In this document: positions 1 through 7,895 of the stretch, piece after piece | How positions within the stretch are numbered: the first letter of the stretch is position 1 | Layout of the letters: the number at the start of each line of letters is the position of its first letter | Assembly (NCBI GenBank): GCA_964349515.1 | Contig: CAYGHG010000001.1 | Coordinates: 1 to 64,000, forward strand | Direction of reading: 5' to 3' | Source: CAYGHG01 sp964349515 | GTDB taxonomy: Bacteria; Oederibacteriota; PGYV01; CAYGHG01 | DNA length: 64,000 nucleotides | Notes under the pieces: generated by a model | Databases searched by the model: none | What the model was told of the DNA's origin: nothing | What the model saw: the letters and a program-made list of their open reading frames with translations, nothing else | Program-made: the position numbers and the translations under genes

Positions 1-117
1 TTATTTATTGCGGGCTGATTAAAACTTGTGTTTTTTATCTTATGTGTTATGCCTGTCTTGTGCCTTTATCACTTTAACTCAACACTCGGTCTGCGACCTG
101 CCCTGCCTTCTGTTTTT

Positions 118-546
118 TCATTTATCACTTTCAAGCACATACAGGTCAAACACCGGCCTCACGCCCTTTTCGCCCGCTTCCTGAATTCTGCGGATTTCTT
201 CCTCATCAAGCTCGATGCTGCCTTTAAAATGAACTCCTCTTCTGAAATCACCCGCGAAAAGTTTGAATTCATCCTCGGTGCCGAACACCGTCTTGCCGCT
301 TTTTTGCCACGAAACAAAAACCAGGTCTACTTGCTGGCACACAAGTTTTTCGGCGAATTCAAGCTCACGGCCGTCAAACTTTTCAACCTCGCCGTCCTCA
401 AATACGACTTTAAAAACGCCGAGATAAATATCGTCTATTATGCCCTCTTTTCCTACGAGCTTTTTATCCCTTTTAATCTGTTCTTTAGTTTTAGTATCCC
501 TGTAATAGTCAAGATTAATTATTTTTACCCTCTGACCCTGTTTCAT
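118..546 (-). CDS. Hypothetical small basic/acidic protein, KOW-like N-terminus
   Basis: A 142-residue protein that I do not recognise as a named family. The first 60 residues alternate short beta-strands and glycines (GQRVKIINLDYY, GKEGIIDDIYLGVFKVVFEDGE) in the manner of a KOW/SH3-like nucleic-acid or protein-binding barrel; the rest has no clear motif. There is no signal peptide or membrane segment. The open frame continues upstream to 657, but the ATG at 546 has an ideal AGGAGG six bases before it, and a sigma70-type promoter (611-638) lies inside the longer reading, so 546 is the start. It is divergent from ccdA-tlpA. Function unknown. Confidence 0.75.
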   Translation of the reverse strand: MKQGQRVKIINLDYYRDTKTKEQIKRDKKLVGKEGIIDDIYLGVFKVVFEDGEVEKFDGRELEFAEKLVCQQVDLVFVSWQKSGKTVFGTEDEFKLFAGDFRRGVHFKGSIELDEEEIRRIQEAGEKGVRPVFDLYVLESDK

Positions 547-610
547 TTTTTCCTCCTGCGCACTTATGCGCCCGGGTATTCTAATTTTTACGAGATCCCC
601 TGTGTAAAAT

Positions 611-638
611 ATTATACCGTTTAAATTGCTTTTGTCAA
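611..638 (-). promoter_or_regulatory. Sigma70-type promoter for the 142-residue hypothetical gene
   Basis: On the minus strand TTGACA (633-638) and TATAAT (611-616) are separated by 16 bp, giving a start site near 604 and a leader of about 58 nt before the ATG at 546. Both hexamers match the consensus completely. Confidence 0.7.
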
Positions 639-677
639 TTACATAGCTTTCAATCACACTTCAACCACACAGCTTTC

Positions 678-706
678 TTGACAAAACACTACTGTAATGA
701 TATATA
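678..706 (+). promoter_or_regulatory. Sigma70-type promoter for ccdA-tlpA
   Basis: TTGACA (678-683), a 17-bp spacer and TATATA (701-706) lie 38 bp upstream of the ccdA start codon. An alternating TA run from about 700 to 711 makes the exact -10 choice uncertain. Confidence 0.6.
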
Positions 707-743
707 TATATCACAACGTATGTGATAAAACAAGGAGGTTATT

Positions 744-1484
744 TTGGAACACTATCTGCCTGAAAATATTACGATGATTGCGGCCTTTGTTGCCGGAATC
801 CTTTCTTTTCTCTCCCCGTGTGTACTGCCTTTAATACCGGGCTATATATCTTTTATATCCGGCGCTTCTATGCAGCAGCTTACTACAGGCGAAGAAATCC
901 GCAAAGTGCGCTCAAAAGTTCTTTTAAGTTCGTTATTTTTTGTTCTCGGTTTTTCAGTTGTTTTTATCGCTTTAGGCGCTTCAGCCACGGCCGTCGGCAA
1001 ACTTCTTTTACAGTACATAAGGCCCCTGTCAATAGCTGCGGGAATAGTAATAATTCTGATAGGCATTCACCTTACCGGCATAATAAAAATACCCGCGTTA
1101 TACAGGGAAAAACGCATACAAGTGACGTCAAAGCCTATCGGATTTTTCGGTGCATTTATAATAGGGCTTGCTTTTGCTTTCGGCTGGACCCCCTGTATAG
1201 GCCCTATTCTCGCAGGAATACTTGCAGTAGCAGGTTCGCAGGAAACTGTTTCTCAGGGAATTGTACTGCTGGCCGTCTATTCACTCGGACTTGGTATTCC
1301 CTTTATGCTCACCGCACTATCAATCACTGTATTCTTTAAAGCGTTTGACAAAATTAAAAAATACTTTAAGATAATTGAATGGATATCAGGGGCGCTGCTC
1401 ATCGTCATAGGAGTGCTGATGATAACCGGAGGACTCACACTAATCGCAGGCTGGCTCTCTTCAGCAGGAGCCATGCCTGAATAA
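744..1484 (+). CDS. ccdA: CcdA/DsbD-type transmembrane thiol-electron transporter
   Basis: Inner-membrane protein of 246 residues with about six hydrophobic helices. CcdA-family proteins pass electrons from cytoplasmic thioredoxin across the membrane to extracytoplasmic thiol-redox proteins. The two conserved half-site cysteines are visible: C26 in LSPCVLPLIPG and C151 in GWTPCIGPILAG. Length matches short CcdA rather than three-domain DsbD. The start is TTG, chosen because AGGAGGT lies about five bases upstream and no ATG precedes the first helix. tlpA follows after 10 bp, so the two probably form a redox relay for cytochrome c maturation or periplasmic thiol reduction. The family is clear; the exact client is inferred. 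Confidence 0.92.
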   Translation: MEHYLPENITMIAAFVAGILSFLSPCVLPLIPGYISFISGASMQQLTTGEEIRKVRSKVLLSSLFFVLGFSVVFIALGASATAVGKLLLQYIRPLSIAAGIVIILIGIHLTGIIKIPALYREKRIQVTSKPIGFFGAFIIGLAFAFGWTPCIGPILAGILAVAGSQETVSQGIVLLAVYSLGLGIPFMLTALSITVFFKAFDKIKKYFKIIEWISGALLIVIGVLMITGGLTLIAGWLSSAGAMPE

Positions 1485-1494
1485 GGAGATACTT

Positions 1495-2052
1495 ATGAAA
1501 AAATATCTGTACGGATTTCTTGTGCTTATTCTAATGGCATCCTGCGGTTCGGGGAAAAAAGAACCCGCTCCCGCGTCATCTTCTGTGCCAAAAGCTTCAT
1601 CTTCGGACAGCCTGATGAAAAGCACCTCATATTCAAGGCTTCCAGGCGCAAAAAAAGCCGCTGAGTTTTCTCTAAACTCGGTAACAGGAGACGAAAAAAT
1701 TACCCTTTCCTCCTACAGGGGTAAAATTGTTGTGCTTGATTTCTGGGCAACGTGGTGCCCTCCCTGCAAGGCAGAAATACCTTTCTTTATAGAACTGCAA
1801 AATGAGTACAAAAATGATGTTGTGTTCATAGGGGCCGCAACAAACGACGGGCTTGCTCAGGTAAGGTCTTTCGCAAAAAGCTACGGAATAAACTACCCTC
1901 TTTGTATGACCGATAACGCCACATCTTCAGCGTACAGCGTACGCGGCCTGCCTACTACTCTTGTAATAGACAGGGAAGGATATATATACAGGGAATATGT
2001 AGGTTTCAGGCCAAAAGAAGTTTTTGAAGCGGATATCAAAACACTGCTTTAG
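1495..2052 (+). CDS. TlpA/ResA-like thioredoxin lipoprotein
   Basis: A 185-residue exported thiol-disulfide reductase. The N-terminus is a lipoprotein signal with lipobox LMASC, predicting lipidation at C17, followed by a Ser/Ala/Pro-rich linker of about 30 residues. The thioredoxin fold follows with redox motif WCPPC (C88, C91) and the cis-proline loop near GLPTT. WCPPC with the preceding FWAT is typical of TlpA/ResA/AhpC-TSA family reductases. It lies directly after ccdA and is the likely acceptor of CcdA electrons. Its stop codon overlaps the stop of the convergent gene by three bases, leaving no room for a separate terminator. Confidence 0.9.
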   Translation: MKKYLYGFLVLILMASCGSGKKEPAPASSSVPKASSSDSLMKSTSYSRLPGAKKAAEFSLNSVTGDEKITLSSYRGKIVVLDFWATWCPPCKAEIPFFIELQNEYKNDVVFIGAATNDGLAQVRSFAKSYGINYPLCMTDNATSSAYSVRGLPTTLVIDREGYIYREYVGFRPKEVFEADIKTLL

Positions 2053-3008
2053 GGCTTCAGCCGGGAGGTATCGCCTACAACCTCCAAGCCTGCGTTTCCT
2101 CCGCTTCCCTCAAATATTTTATTGCCTGCTTTTGTTTTTAACGAAAGTTTCACCGAAGAACTGAGGGCTTCTTTAATCATAACTTTCATTTCCCCAAAAA
2201 CAGGCGCAGGTAACTCTACACCTTCTGCCCTTTGAGCTTCTATCTCAAGCACAAGCCCACTTCCTTCTATTGCTATAATTACTTTATCAGGGTATACCTC
2301 CAGGCGCTTTAGCGCCGCCCCCGTATAAGTCGCAAACCTGTATATTTTTCCTTTCAGATAAAAACCGGCTATGAAACCCGGAAACCACCCGCCCATCCAC
2401 GGTATTTTTGCAACTGACAGAAAAATTGACGCCTCTTTTTCTTCAAAGTGATTGCTCTGCATCCAGATCCAGGCAGCAGGCATCGAGGTTCCCCAGTCCT
2501 TTTCGCAGTAACCCTTACCGCCGCTAAAATCCCTGCGAATACCGTTAACTTCTATCGTGCCGCTTATGGCGTGATTAAAACTCAGAACGCCGTGGTAACA
2601 CTCCATTTTTGGCACATATCTGTACCACCCCATTACCCCGGGAGAAAACAGTTTTACGGGCCATGGGTGTATTCCCTCAAATTTAAGTTCTGCCCTGATA
2701 CGCTTTCCTTCTGCATCTATGTCAAGTTCTGCTCCCGAAAGGCTGAACCTGTTTTTTCCGATCCTGACGTCAAACTCATTTTCAGATGCAAAAAAATCAT
2801 TCCTGTCATATCTGAAGTAGAAAGCAGTTCCGGCAGATCTGTCAAAAAACTGAATAAACGAATGGCTCTTTTCCCCCGCCATTGATATGCCCGGTATAAT
2901 AGAGACCGCTTCTGCGCCGTAAGAATCAACACACTTAAAATACCACCCTTCAAAATAGCGGTCCGCTGTGAGCTTTCCCTGAAATACTTCCGGTTTGAAT
3001 ATTTTCAT
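2049..3008 (-). CDS. Tocopherol-cyclase-family protein
   Basis: A 319-residue cytoplasmic protein. The N-terminal FQGK...YFEGWYFKCVD and the central GYCEKDWG...WIWMQSNHF blocks are signatures of the tocopherol cyclase-like (Pfam Tocopherol_cycl) family. In plants and cyanobacteria the family closes the chromanol ring; bacterial members outside that pathway have no assigned substrate, and no tocopherol genes are visible nearby. The frame opens at a GTG (3014), but the ATG at 3008 is preferred because GGGGAG lies five bases before it. It follows the stop of the YjbQ gene almost immediately, so the two are co-transcribed. Family confident, substrate unknown. Confidence 0.8.
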   Translation of the reverse strand: MKIFKPEVFQGKLTADRYFEGWYFKCVDSYGAEAVSIIPGISMAGEKSHSFIQFFDRSAGTAFYFRYDRNDFFASENEFDVRIGKNRFSLSGAELDIDAEGKRIRAELKFEGIHPWPVKLFSPGVMGWYRYVPKMECYHGVLSFNHAISGTIEVNGIRRDFSGGKGYCEKDWGTSMPAAWIWMQSNHFEEKEASIFLSVAKIPWMGGWFPGFIAGFYLKGKIYRFATYTGAALKRLEVYPDKVIIAIEGSGLVLEIEAQRAEGVELPAPVFGEMKVMIKEALSSSVKLSLKTKAGNKIFEGSGGNAGLEVVGDTSRLKP

Positions 3009-3010
3009 TA

Positions 3011-3424
3011 TCACTCCCCGATTACTTTTATCAATACCCTTTTATTTCTCTGCCCGTCAAACTCAGCATAAAATATCTGCTGCCACGGCCCAAAATCAAG
3101 CCTCCCGTCAGTTACCGGCGCAGTCACCTGATGGTGAAGCAGCAGGGATTTTAAATGTGATTCCGCATTGTCTTCTCCGGTCTGATGATGCTTGTAACCC
3201 GGATTCTTTGGCGCGAGTTTTTCAAGCCACCCTTCTATATCGCTGATAAGGCCGCGCTCATCGTCATTTACATAAACAGAAGCTGTTATGTGCATAGCGG
3301 AAACAAGTACAAACCCTTCCTTTATTGCTGATTTTTCAAGGGCCGATTCAACCTTCCCTGTAATATTTATGAACTCCGTCCTGTTCTTTGTACAAAATGT
3401 AAGATACTCTGTATATGTTTTCAT
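3011..3424 (-). CDS. YjbQ/UPF0047 family protein (secondary thiamine-phosphate synthase type)
   Basis: A 137-residue protein covering the entire UPF0047/YjbQ family length. Conserved elements include the segment with [12 protein letters not shown], the SHLKSLLL...VTAPV block and the C-terminal [14 protein letters not shown]...R motif. E. coli YjbQ has weak thiamine-phosphate synthase activity in genetic screens, but the physiological role is unsettled. Start ATG with GGAGGG just upstream. A TATAAT at 3445-3450 on the minus strand is a possible -10 element; the matching -35 is poor and falls inside the preceding terminator stem. It is upstream of the tocopherol-cyclase-like gene in a two-gene unit. 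Confidence 0.85.
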   Translation of the reverse strand: MKTYTEYLTFCTKNRTEFINITGKVESALEKSAIKEGFVLVSAMHITASVYVNDDERGLISDIEGWLEKLAPKNPGYKHHQTGEDNAESHLKSLLLHHQVTAPVTDGRLDFGPWQQIFYAEFDGQRNKRVLIKVIGE

Positions 3425-3462
3425 CAGCCCTCCATTTCATAATAATTATACCACACCTCTGC

Positions 3463-3516
3463 CGGATAAAACAAAAAGGCGCGGGCAATTCTGCCCGCGC
3501 CTTTTTGTTTTATCCG
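3463..3516 (-). terminator. Strong rho-independent terminator after fba
   Basis: Perfect 25-bp inverted repeat (3463-3487 and 3492-3516) with a 4-nt ATTC loop. The GC-rich core GGCGCGGGCA is flanked by an A-tract on one side and a T-tract on the other, so it can act in both directions. It begins four bases beyond the fba stop and closes the long ribosomal-protein block. Confidence 0.9.
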
Positions 3517-3520
3517 AAAT

Positions 3521-4453
3521 TTATGCTTTGCCGCTGCAGCCAAGCACGTTCTTTATCTTGTTTTTAACAACAGCTTTAATCGCATCCCTTGCCGGCCCCA
3601 GATACTTTCTCGGGTCAAATTCTTCCGGGTGAGTGGCGAAAACCTCCCTGATAGTAGCTGTCATGGCCAGCCTCAGATCAGAATCAATATTTATCTTTGC
3701 TACGCCCATTGCCGCGGCTTTTCTCAGAAAATCTTCAGGCACACCCTGTGCGCCCGGCATTTTACCGCCGTACTGGTTGCATTTTGCCACAAGTTCCTGA
3801 GGCACTGACGAAGCTCCGTGCAGTACGAGCGGATAGCCCGCAGGCACCATGTCCATTATTTTCTGCAGCCTGTCAAAATCAAGTTTTGCCTCACCCTTAA
3901 ACTTATATGCACCATGGCTGGTTCCGATAGCTATTGCCAGCGAATCCACACCTGTCTTTTTAATAAACTCCGCTGCCTGCTCCGGATCCGTAAACTTCGC
4001 ATCAGCTGCAGAAACATTTACGTCGTCTTCTATACCGGCCAGTTTTCCGAGTTCGGCCTCTACAACAACGCCTTTAGAATGAGCATAGTCCACAACCTGC
4101 TTGGTTAGTTTTATGTTCTCCTCAAAAGGGTACTTTGAAGCGTCTATCATAACAGATGTAAAACCGCCGTCCACACAGGACTTGCAGATTTCAAAATCTT
4201 CGCCATGGTCAAGGTGAAGCGCTATAGGCAGCCCGCTGTCTTCTTCTGCAGCTTTAACAAGGTGTATAAGGTAACCCGGTCTTGCATATTTTCTGGCTCC
4301 TGCAGAAACCTGCAGTATAAGAGGTGCCTTTTCCTCCTTTGCGGCATCTACTATACCCTGAAGTATCTCCATATCATTCACATTAAAGGCGCCTACCGCA
4401 TAGCCTTCCCTGTTTGCTCTTTCAAACATCTCCTTTGTTCCGACTAATGGCAT
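3521..4453 (-). CDS. fba: Class II fructose-bisphosphate aldolase
   Basis: A 310-residue cytoplasmic glycolytic/gluconeogenic enzyme that interconverts fructose-1,6-bisphosphate with dihydroxyacetone phosphate and glyceraldehyde-3-phosphate using a divalent metal. HLDHGEDFE carries the catalytic Asp and metal-binding His; further marks are GGFTSVMIDAS, EAELGKLAG, GTSHGAYKFKG and LHGASSVP. The length and motif spacing match the short class IIB-like aldolases of many anaerobes. Start ATG is preceded by GGAGGT. Only 24 bp separate it from rplQ, so it is probably the last gene of the alpha ribosomal operon, ahead of the terminator at 3463-3516. Confidence 0.95.
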   Translation of the reverse strand: MPLVGTKEMFERANREGYAVGAFNVNDMEILQGIVDAAKEEKAPLILQVSAGARKYARPGYLIHLVKAAEEDSGLPIALHLDHGEDFEICKSCVDGGFTSVMIDASKYPFEENIKLTKQVVDYAHSKGVVVEAELGKLAGIEDDVNVSAADAKFTDPEQAAEFIKKTGVDSLAIAIGTSHGAYKFKGEAKLDFDRLQKIMDMVPAGYPLVLHGASSVPQELVAKCNQYGGKMPGAQGVPEDFLRKAAAMGVAKINIDSDLRLAMTATIREVFATHPEEFDPRKYLGPARDAIKAVVKNKIKNVLGCSGKA

Positions 4454-4477
4454 TTGACTACCTCCGTATATATTTTT

Positions 4478-4978
4478 TTACTTTTTAGATTCTTTCTTTT
4501 CTTCCTTTTTAGCCTCTTTTTTCTTCGTTTCTTTGGGTGCTTTTGGTTCTTTGGGCTGTTTTTCTTTTTTTACCTTTTCGCCCTTCTTTACTTCCTTTGG
4601 GTCTTCTTTCTTATACATTTTTTCCCTGTCTACAAATTCTATGTAGGCGGTTGGGGCATTGTCACCTTTTCTGAAAGAATACTTTATAATTCTGGTATAT
4701 CCGCCGTTTCGCTCTTTAAAAACAGGCCCGATTTCATCAAAGAGTTTTTTTATGAGCTTTGGCTCGTTTACTTCTCTGGCGACCATCCTTCTGTCGTGAA
4801 CAGTGCCATTTTTTGCCCTGGTAACCATAGGTTCTACAAATTCCCTGATAACCTTTGCTTTAGATACCGTTGTAAGTATCCTGCCGTGCTGTATCAGCTG
4901 CTTTACCAGTATCCTTATGAGCGCTTTTCTGGCGTCTTTAGGCCTGGAAAACTTCTTTCCTTTCTTATTGTGTCTCAT
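4478..4978 (-). CDS. rplQ: 50S ribosomal protein L17 with long charged tail
   Basis: L17 core in residues 1-118 (MRHNKKGKKFSRP start, LIQHGRILTTVSKAK, YTRIIKYSFRKGDNAP). It contacts 23S rRNA near the exit-tunnel side of the large subunit. Residues 119-166 form a low-complexity tail made almost only of Lys, Glu and Pro, making the protein about 40 residues longer than the E. coli form. It is the last ribosomal gene of the alpha operon, 17 bp after rpoA. Confidence 0.97.
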   Translation of the reverse strand: MRHNKKGKKFSRPKDARKALIRILVKQLIQHGRILTTVSKAKVIREFVEPMVTRAKNGTVHDRRMVAREVNEPKLIKKLFDEIGPVFKERNGGYTRIIKYSFRKGDNAPTAYIEFVDREKMYKKEDPKEVKKGEKVKKEKQPKEPKAPKETKKKEAKKEEKKESKK

Positions 4979-4995
4979 TTATCAGAATCTCCTTT

Positions 4996-5988
4996 TTACT
5001 TTTTACCTGTCTTTTTTACTTCTTTAATTACCTCTTTGTCTATCTTCATTCCAAGCCCCATTCCCATTTCAGAAAGGACTTCTTTTATCTCATTAAGTGA
5101 TTTTCTGCCGAAATTCCTGTATTTAAGCATATCCACTTCGCTTTTTGTCACAAGATCCGCGATAGACTTTATATTCGCATTTTTCAGGCAGTTAGACGAG
5201 CGCACAGAAAGCTCCAGCTCTTCCACGCTTTTAGACAGCATGTTTTTAAGCTTTTCTTTCTCTTCGTCAATCTTGTCATCTTTTATTTCAATATCGCCTT
5301 CCTGTGTTATAAAAATATTCAGATATTCCCTGAGAATCAGGGCCGCCTGCGTTAGGGATGTTTCGGGAGATATTCTTCCGTCCGTGGATATCTCAAGCAC
5401 CAGCTTGTCATAATCGGTTATCTGCCCTACCCTTGTATTTTCAACGTCAAGTTTCACGTTGGTAACCGGGGTAAAAACAGAATCCACAGGCAGTGTGCCT
5501 ATAGGCATATCAGCCCTTTTGTTTTTATCCGCCGTCACATAACCTCTTCCGTTGTCAACTTCAAATTCAACAATCAGCCTTGCCTCCCTGCTCGTCATCG
5601 TCGCAATGTGCAGCTCCGGATTCAGCACTTTCACGTCAGAATCCAGTTTGATATCCCCTGCCGTGACCTGGCGCTCGCCTGATACGTCAAGATAGACTTT
5701 TTTAGGGGCATCTCCTTCAAGGACAATTTTCAGCTGTTTGATGTTTAAAAGTATCTCCGAGACGTCTTCCATTACTCCGTTTATGGTCGCAAACTCATGC
5801 TGAGCGCCCTCTATTTTCACGGAAGTAACAGCCGAACCCGGTATTGAAGACAGAAGAATCCTCCTCAACGCATTTCCTATAGCTACGGCATAGCCCCTTT
5901 CAAAAGGCTCAGATATAAACCGCCCGAACTTTTCTCCAACATCTTCTTTATCAAGTTTTTTGGGCTTTTGCAGGTTTTTCCACTTCAT
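4996..5988 (-). CDS. rpoA: RNA polymerase alpha subunit
   Basis: A 330-residue alpha subunit of usual length. The N-terminal assembly domain carries GRFISEPFERGYAVAIGNALRRILLSSIPG, and the C-terminal domain contains the DNA/activator-binding helix-hairpin-helix around SVEELELSVRSSNCLKNANI and RNFGRKSLNEIKEVL. It lies between rpsD and rplQ, the standard alpha-operon place, with short gaps on both sides and no internal promoter evident. Confidence 0.98.
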   Translation of the reverse strand: MKWKNLQKPKKLDKEDVGEKFGRFISEPFERGYAVAIGNALRRILLSSIPGSAVTSVKIEGAQHEFATINGVMEDVSEILLNIKQLKIVLEGDAPKKVYLDVSGERQVTAGDIKLDSDVKVLNPELHIATMTSREARLIVEFEVDNGRGYVTADKNKRADMPIGTLPVDSVFTPVTNVKLDVENTRVGQITDYDKLVLEISTDGRISPETSLTQAALILREYLNIFITQEGDIEIKDDKIDEEKEKLKNMLSKSVEELELSVRSSNCLKNANIKSIADLVTKSEVDMLKYRNFGRKSLNEIKEVLSEMGMGLGMKIDKEVIKEVKKTGKK

Positions 5989-6016
5989 CTTTTAACCCCT
6001 TTCCTGTCGTATATTG

Positions 6017-6649
6017 TTATTTGGAATACAACTCAACTATGAGCTGTTCCTGTATCGGCAGAGCTATATCGGTCCTGACAGGGTCGTTTTTTATCGTGCA
6101 TTCTTTCTTGTCAAAATTAATTTCCATCCACGTAGGAACTGTTTTCTTTTTCTGTGCGTCAGCCATAGCCTTCTTTACAGATTCAAGATTCATCCCTTTT
6201 TCATTGACAGTTATAACCTCTCCGGGCCTGACCTGATATGAAGGGATTGTCACTTTTTTTCCCTTTACAATCACCAGCCCGTGATTTACAAGCTGCCTCG
6301 CAACCCTTCTGGAAACCGCAAAACCGGCCTTATACACAGTGTTATCAAGCCTTTTTTCAAGAATTTTAAGGAGGTTTTCACCGGTTTCACCGCTGCGCCT
6401 GTTTGCCTCTTCATAATACTTCCTGAACTGCTTCTCGAAAACACCATATATCCTCTTTACCTTCTGTTTTTCCCTGAGCTGTTTTCCGTATTCTGATATT
6501 TTTCTTCTCTGGTTCTCGTGATGCTGCCCGGGAATATAAGGCCTTCTTGAAAAACCGCATTTATCCGTAAGACATCTGTCTCCTTTTAAAAAGAGCTTGA
6601 TGCCTTCTCTCCTGCACAACCTGCATAATGCCTTAGTGTATCTTGCCAA
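6017..6649 (-). CDS. rpsD: 30S ribosomal protein S4 (zinc form)
   Basis: Primary 16S rRNA-binding protein of 210 residues. The N-terminus keeps a four-cysteine zinc site (C9, C12, C26, C31), so this is the C+ form. The S4 RNA-binding domain follows ([20 protein letters not shown]). The start codon is TTG, supported by GGAGGAG upstream and the universal N-terminus MARYTK. S4 is the usual translational autoregulator of the alpha operon; no leader structure was tested here. Confidence 0.97.
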   Translation of the reverse strand: MARYTKALCRLCRREGIKLFLKGDRCLTDKCGFSRRPYIPGQHHENQRRKISEYGKQLREKQKVKRIYGVFEKQFRKYYEEANRRSGETGENLLKILEKRLDNTVYKAGFAVSRRVARQLVNHGLVIVKGKKVTIPSYQVRPGEVITVNEKGMNLESVKKAMADAQKKKTVPTWMEINFDKKECTIKNDPVRTDIALPIQEQLIVELYSK

Positions 6650-6675
6650 TGTAAATCTCCTCCTTGATTATGAGT

Positions 6676-7047
6676 TTATACCCTTCTCTTTTTAGGCGGC
6701 CTGCACCCGTTATGGGGTATAGGCGTTACATCTTTAATTGAAAGTATTTCAAGCCCTGAGGCCTGAAGCGCCCTTATGGACGGCTCCCTTCCTTCTCCCG
6801 GGCCCTTTACAAGAACATCAAGCTTTCTGACGCCAGCGTCAAACGCCTGCTTGCCCGCTTTCTCAGCCGCAAGCTGCGCGGCAAAAGGCGTAGATTTTCT
6901 GGACCCTTTCATTCCCACCATACCGCCGCTTGCCCAGGCTATTACTTCGCCCTCTTTTGTTGTTATGCTGATAATAGTGTTGTTAAATGTAGACTTAATC
7001 CTGGCAACTGCTGTTTCTGGTACTGCTTTTGCTTTTTTCTTGCTCAA
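6676..7047 (-). CDS. rpsK: 30S ribosomal protein S11
   Basis: A 123-residue small-subunit platform protein. Diagnostic stretches are [33 protein letters not shown] and the C-terminal [18 protein letters not shown], the family's highly conserved tail. Translation begins at TTG with GGAGGT nine bases upstream. It lies between rpsM and rpsD in the alpha operon. Confidence 0.98.
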   Translation of the reverse strand: MSKKKAKAVPETAVARIKSTFNNTIISITTKEGEVIAWASGGMVGMKGSRKSTPFAAQLAAEKAGKQAFDAGVRKLDVLVKGPGEGREPSIRALQASGLEILSIKDVTPIPHNGCRPPKKRRV

Positions 7048-7103
7048 GTAAAAATACCTCCTTCAAATTATTAAATCCTGTATTTCACCCTATAGGGGTT
7101 GTT

Positions 7104-7484
7104 TTATACTATGCCGCCCTTTTTCGCGCCGACAGTTCTTCTGGGGCCTTTGCGGGTTCTTGCATTTGTTCTGGTCCTCTGACCTCTCACAGGCAGCCCC
7201 TTACGGTGCCTCAAACCCCTGTAACAGCCGATGTCCATAAGCCTCTTTATATTCTGCTGTACTTCTTTTCTCAGGTCGCCTTCCACTTTCAGCCCTTTTT
7301 TTAGAAGAGTTTCCTGGATTCTGTAAACTTCGTCTTCTGTCAGGTTCTGAACCCTCGTGTCAGGGTTTACCTTCGCATTGCTGAGAATCTCTTTGGAAAG
7401 AGAATCACCCACGCCGTAAACATACGTTAGGGCAATTTCAATTCTTTTGTTCTTTGGTAAATCAACTCCGACTATACGTGCCAA
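7104..7484 (-). CDS. rpsM: 30S ribosomal protein S13
   Basis: A 126-residue small-subunit head protein involved in subunit bridging and contact with P-site tRNA. N-terminal [23 protein letters not shown] and C-terminal [23 protein letters not shown] are family signatures. The start is TTG, with GGAGG seven bases upstream; it is the first of three consecutive genes (rpsM, rpsK, rpsD) using TTG. It follows rpmJ by 12 bp. Confidence 0.98.
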   Translation of the reverse strand: MARIVGVDLPKNKRIEIALTYVYGVGDSLSKEILSNAKVNPDTRVQNLTEDEVYRIQETLLKKGLKVEGDLRKEVQQNIKRLMDIGCYRGLRHRKGLPVRGQRTRTNARTRKGPRRTVGAKKGGIV

Positions 7485-7496
7485 TGTTAAGCCTCC

Positions 7497-7610
7497 TTAT
7501 CCCTGTCTCTGTTTGTGCTTGGGATTATCGCATATTACCCTTACTTTGCCTTTTCTCTTTATAACCTTGCATTTCTCACATACCTTTTTTACAGAAGCTC
7601 TTACTTTCAT
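7497..7610 (-). CDS. rpmJ: 50S ribosomal protein L36 (zinc form)
   Basis: A 37-residue protein read directly from the DNA, starting [14 protein letters not shown] and ending NPKHKQRQG. The zinc ligands C11, C14, C27 and H32 are all present, so this is the C+ form. It sits between infA and rpsM, its standard position at the spc/alpha junction, with GGAGGA upstream of the ATG. Confidence 0.97.
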   Translation of the reverse strand: MKVRASVKKVCEKCKVIKRKGKVRVICDNPKHKQRQG

Positions 7611-7625
7611 TTGTTCCTCCGTCCT

Positions 7626-7874
7626 TTATTGTGGCGCTTTGTCCTGGGGTCTTTGTTTTCCGTGCCTGTATATTATCCTTCCCTTGCTTAAGTCATAAGG
7701 TGAAAGCTGCACGGTAACCTTATCGCCAGGAAGAAGCTTGATAAAATTCATCCTCATTTTTCCCGACACATGAGCTAGTACCTTGTGCCCGTTAGACAGT
7801 TCAACCCTAAACGTGGCATTCGGGAGCGGCTCAACTATCTGCCCTTCCGCTTCTATCAGATCTTCCTTTGACAT
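7626..7874 (-). CDS. infA: Translation initiation factor IF-1
   Basis: An 82-residue OB-fold protein that binds the ribosomal A site during initiation. Core signatures are [38 protein letters not shown] and [15 protein letters not shown]. About ten residues longer than E. coli IF-1, through a short C-terminal tail. Located in the map-infA-rpmJ order typical of many bacteria. Confidence 0.98.
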   Translation of the reverse strand: MSKEDLIEAEGQIVEPLPNATFRVELSNGHKVLAHVSGKMRMNFIKLLPGDKVTVQLSPYDLSKGRIIYRHGKQRPQDKAPQ

Positions 7875-7895
7875 TTCACGTCCTTTTCTTTTTTT

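Noticed and set aside
28..624. A 198-codon plus-strand frame across the first hypothetical gene
   Set aside because: It is antisense to a gene with a promoter, ribosome site and sensible composition; its own protein is Phe/Tyr-rich in the pattern produced by reading A/T-rich coding DNA backwards.
4454..5413. A 319-codon plus-strand frame opposite rplQ and rpoA
   Set aside because: The Phe/Leu-rich sequence is simply the reverse complement of the Lys/Glu-rich L17 tail and rpoA.
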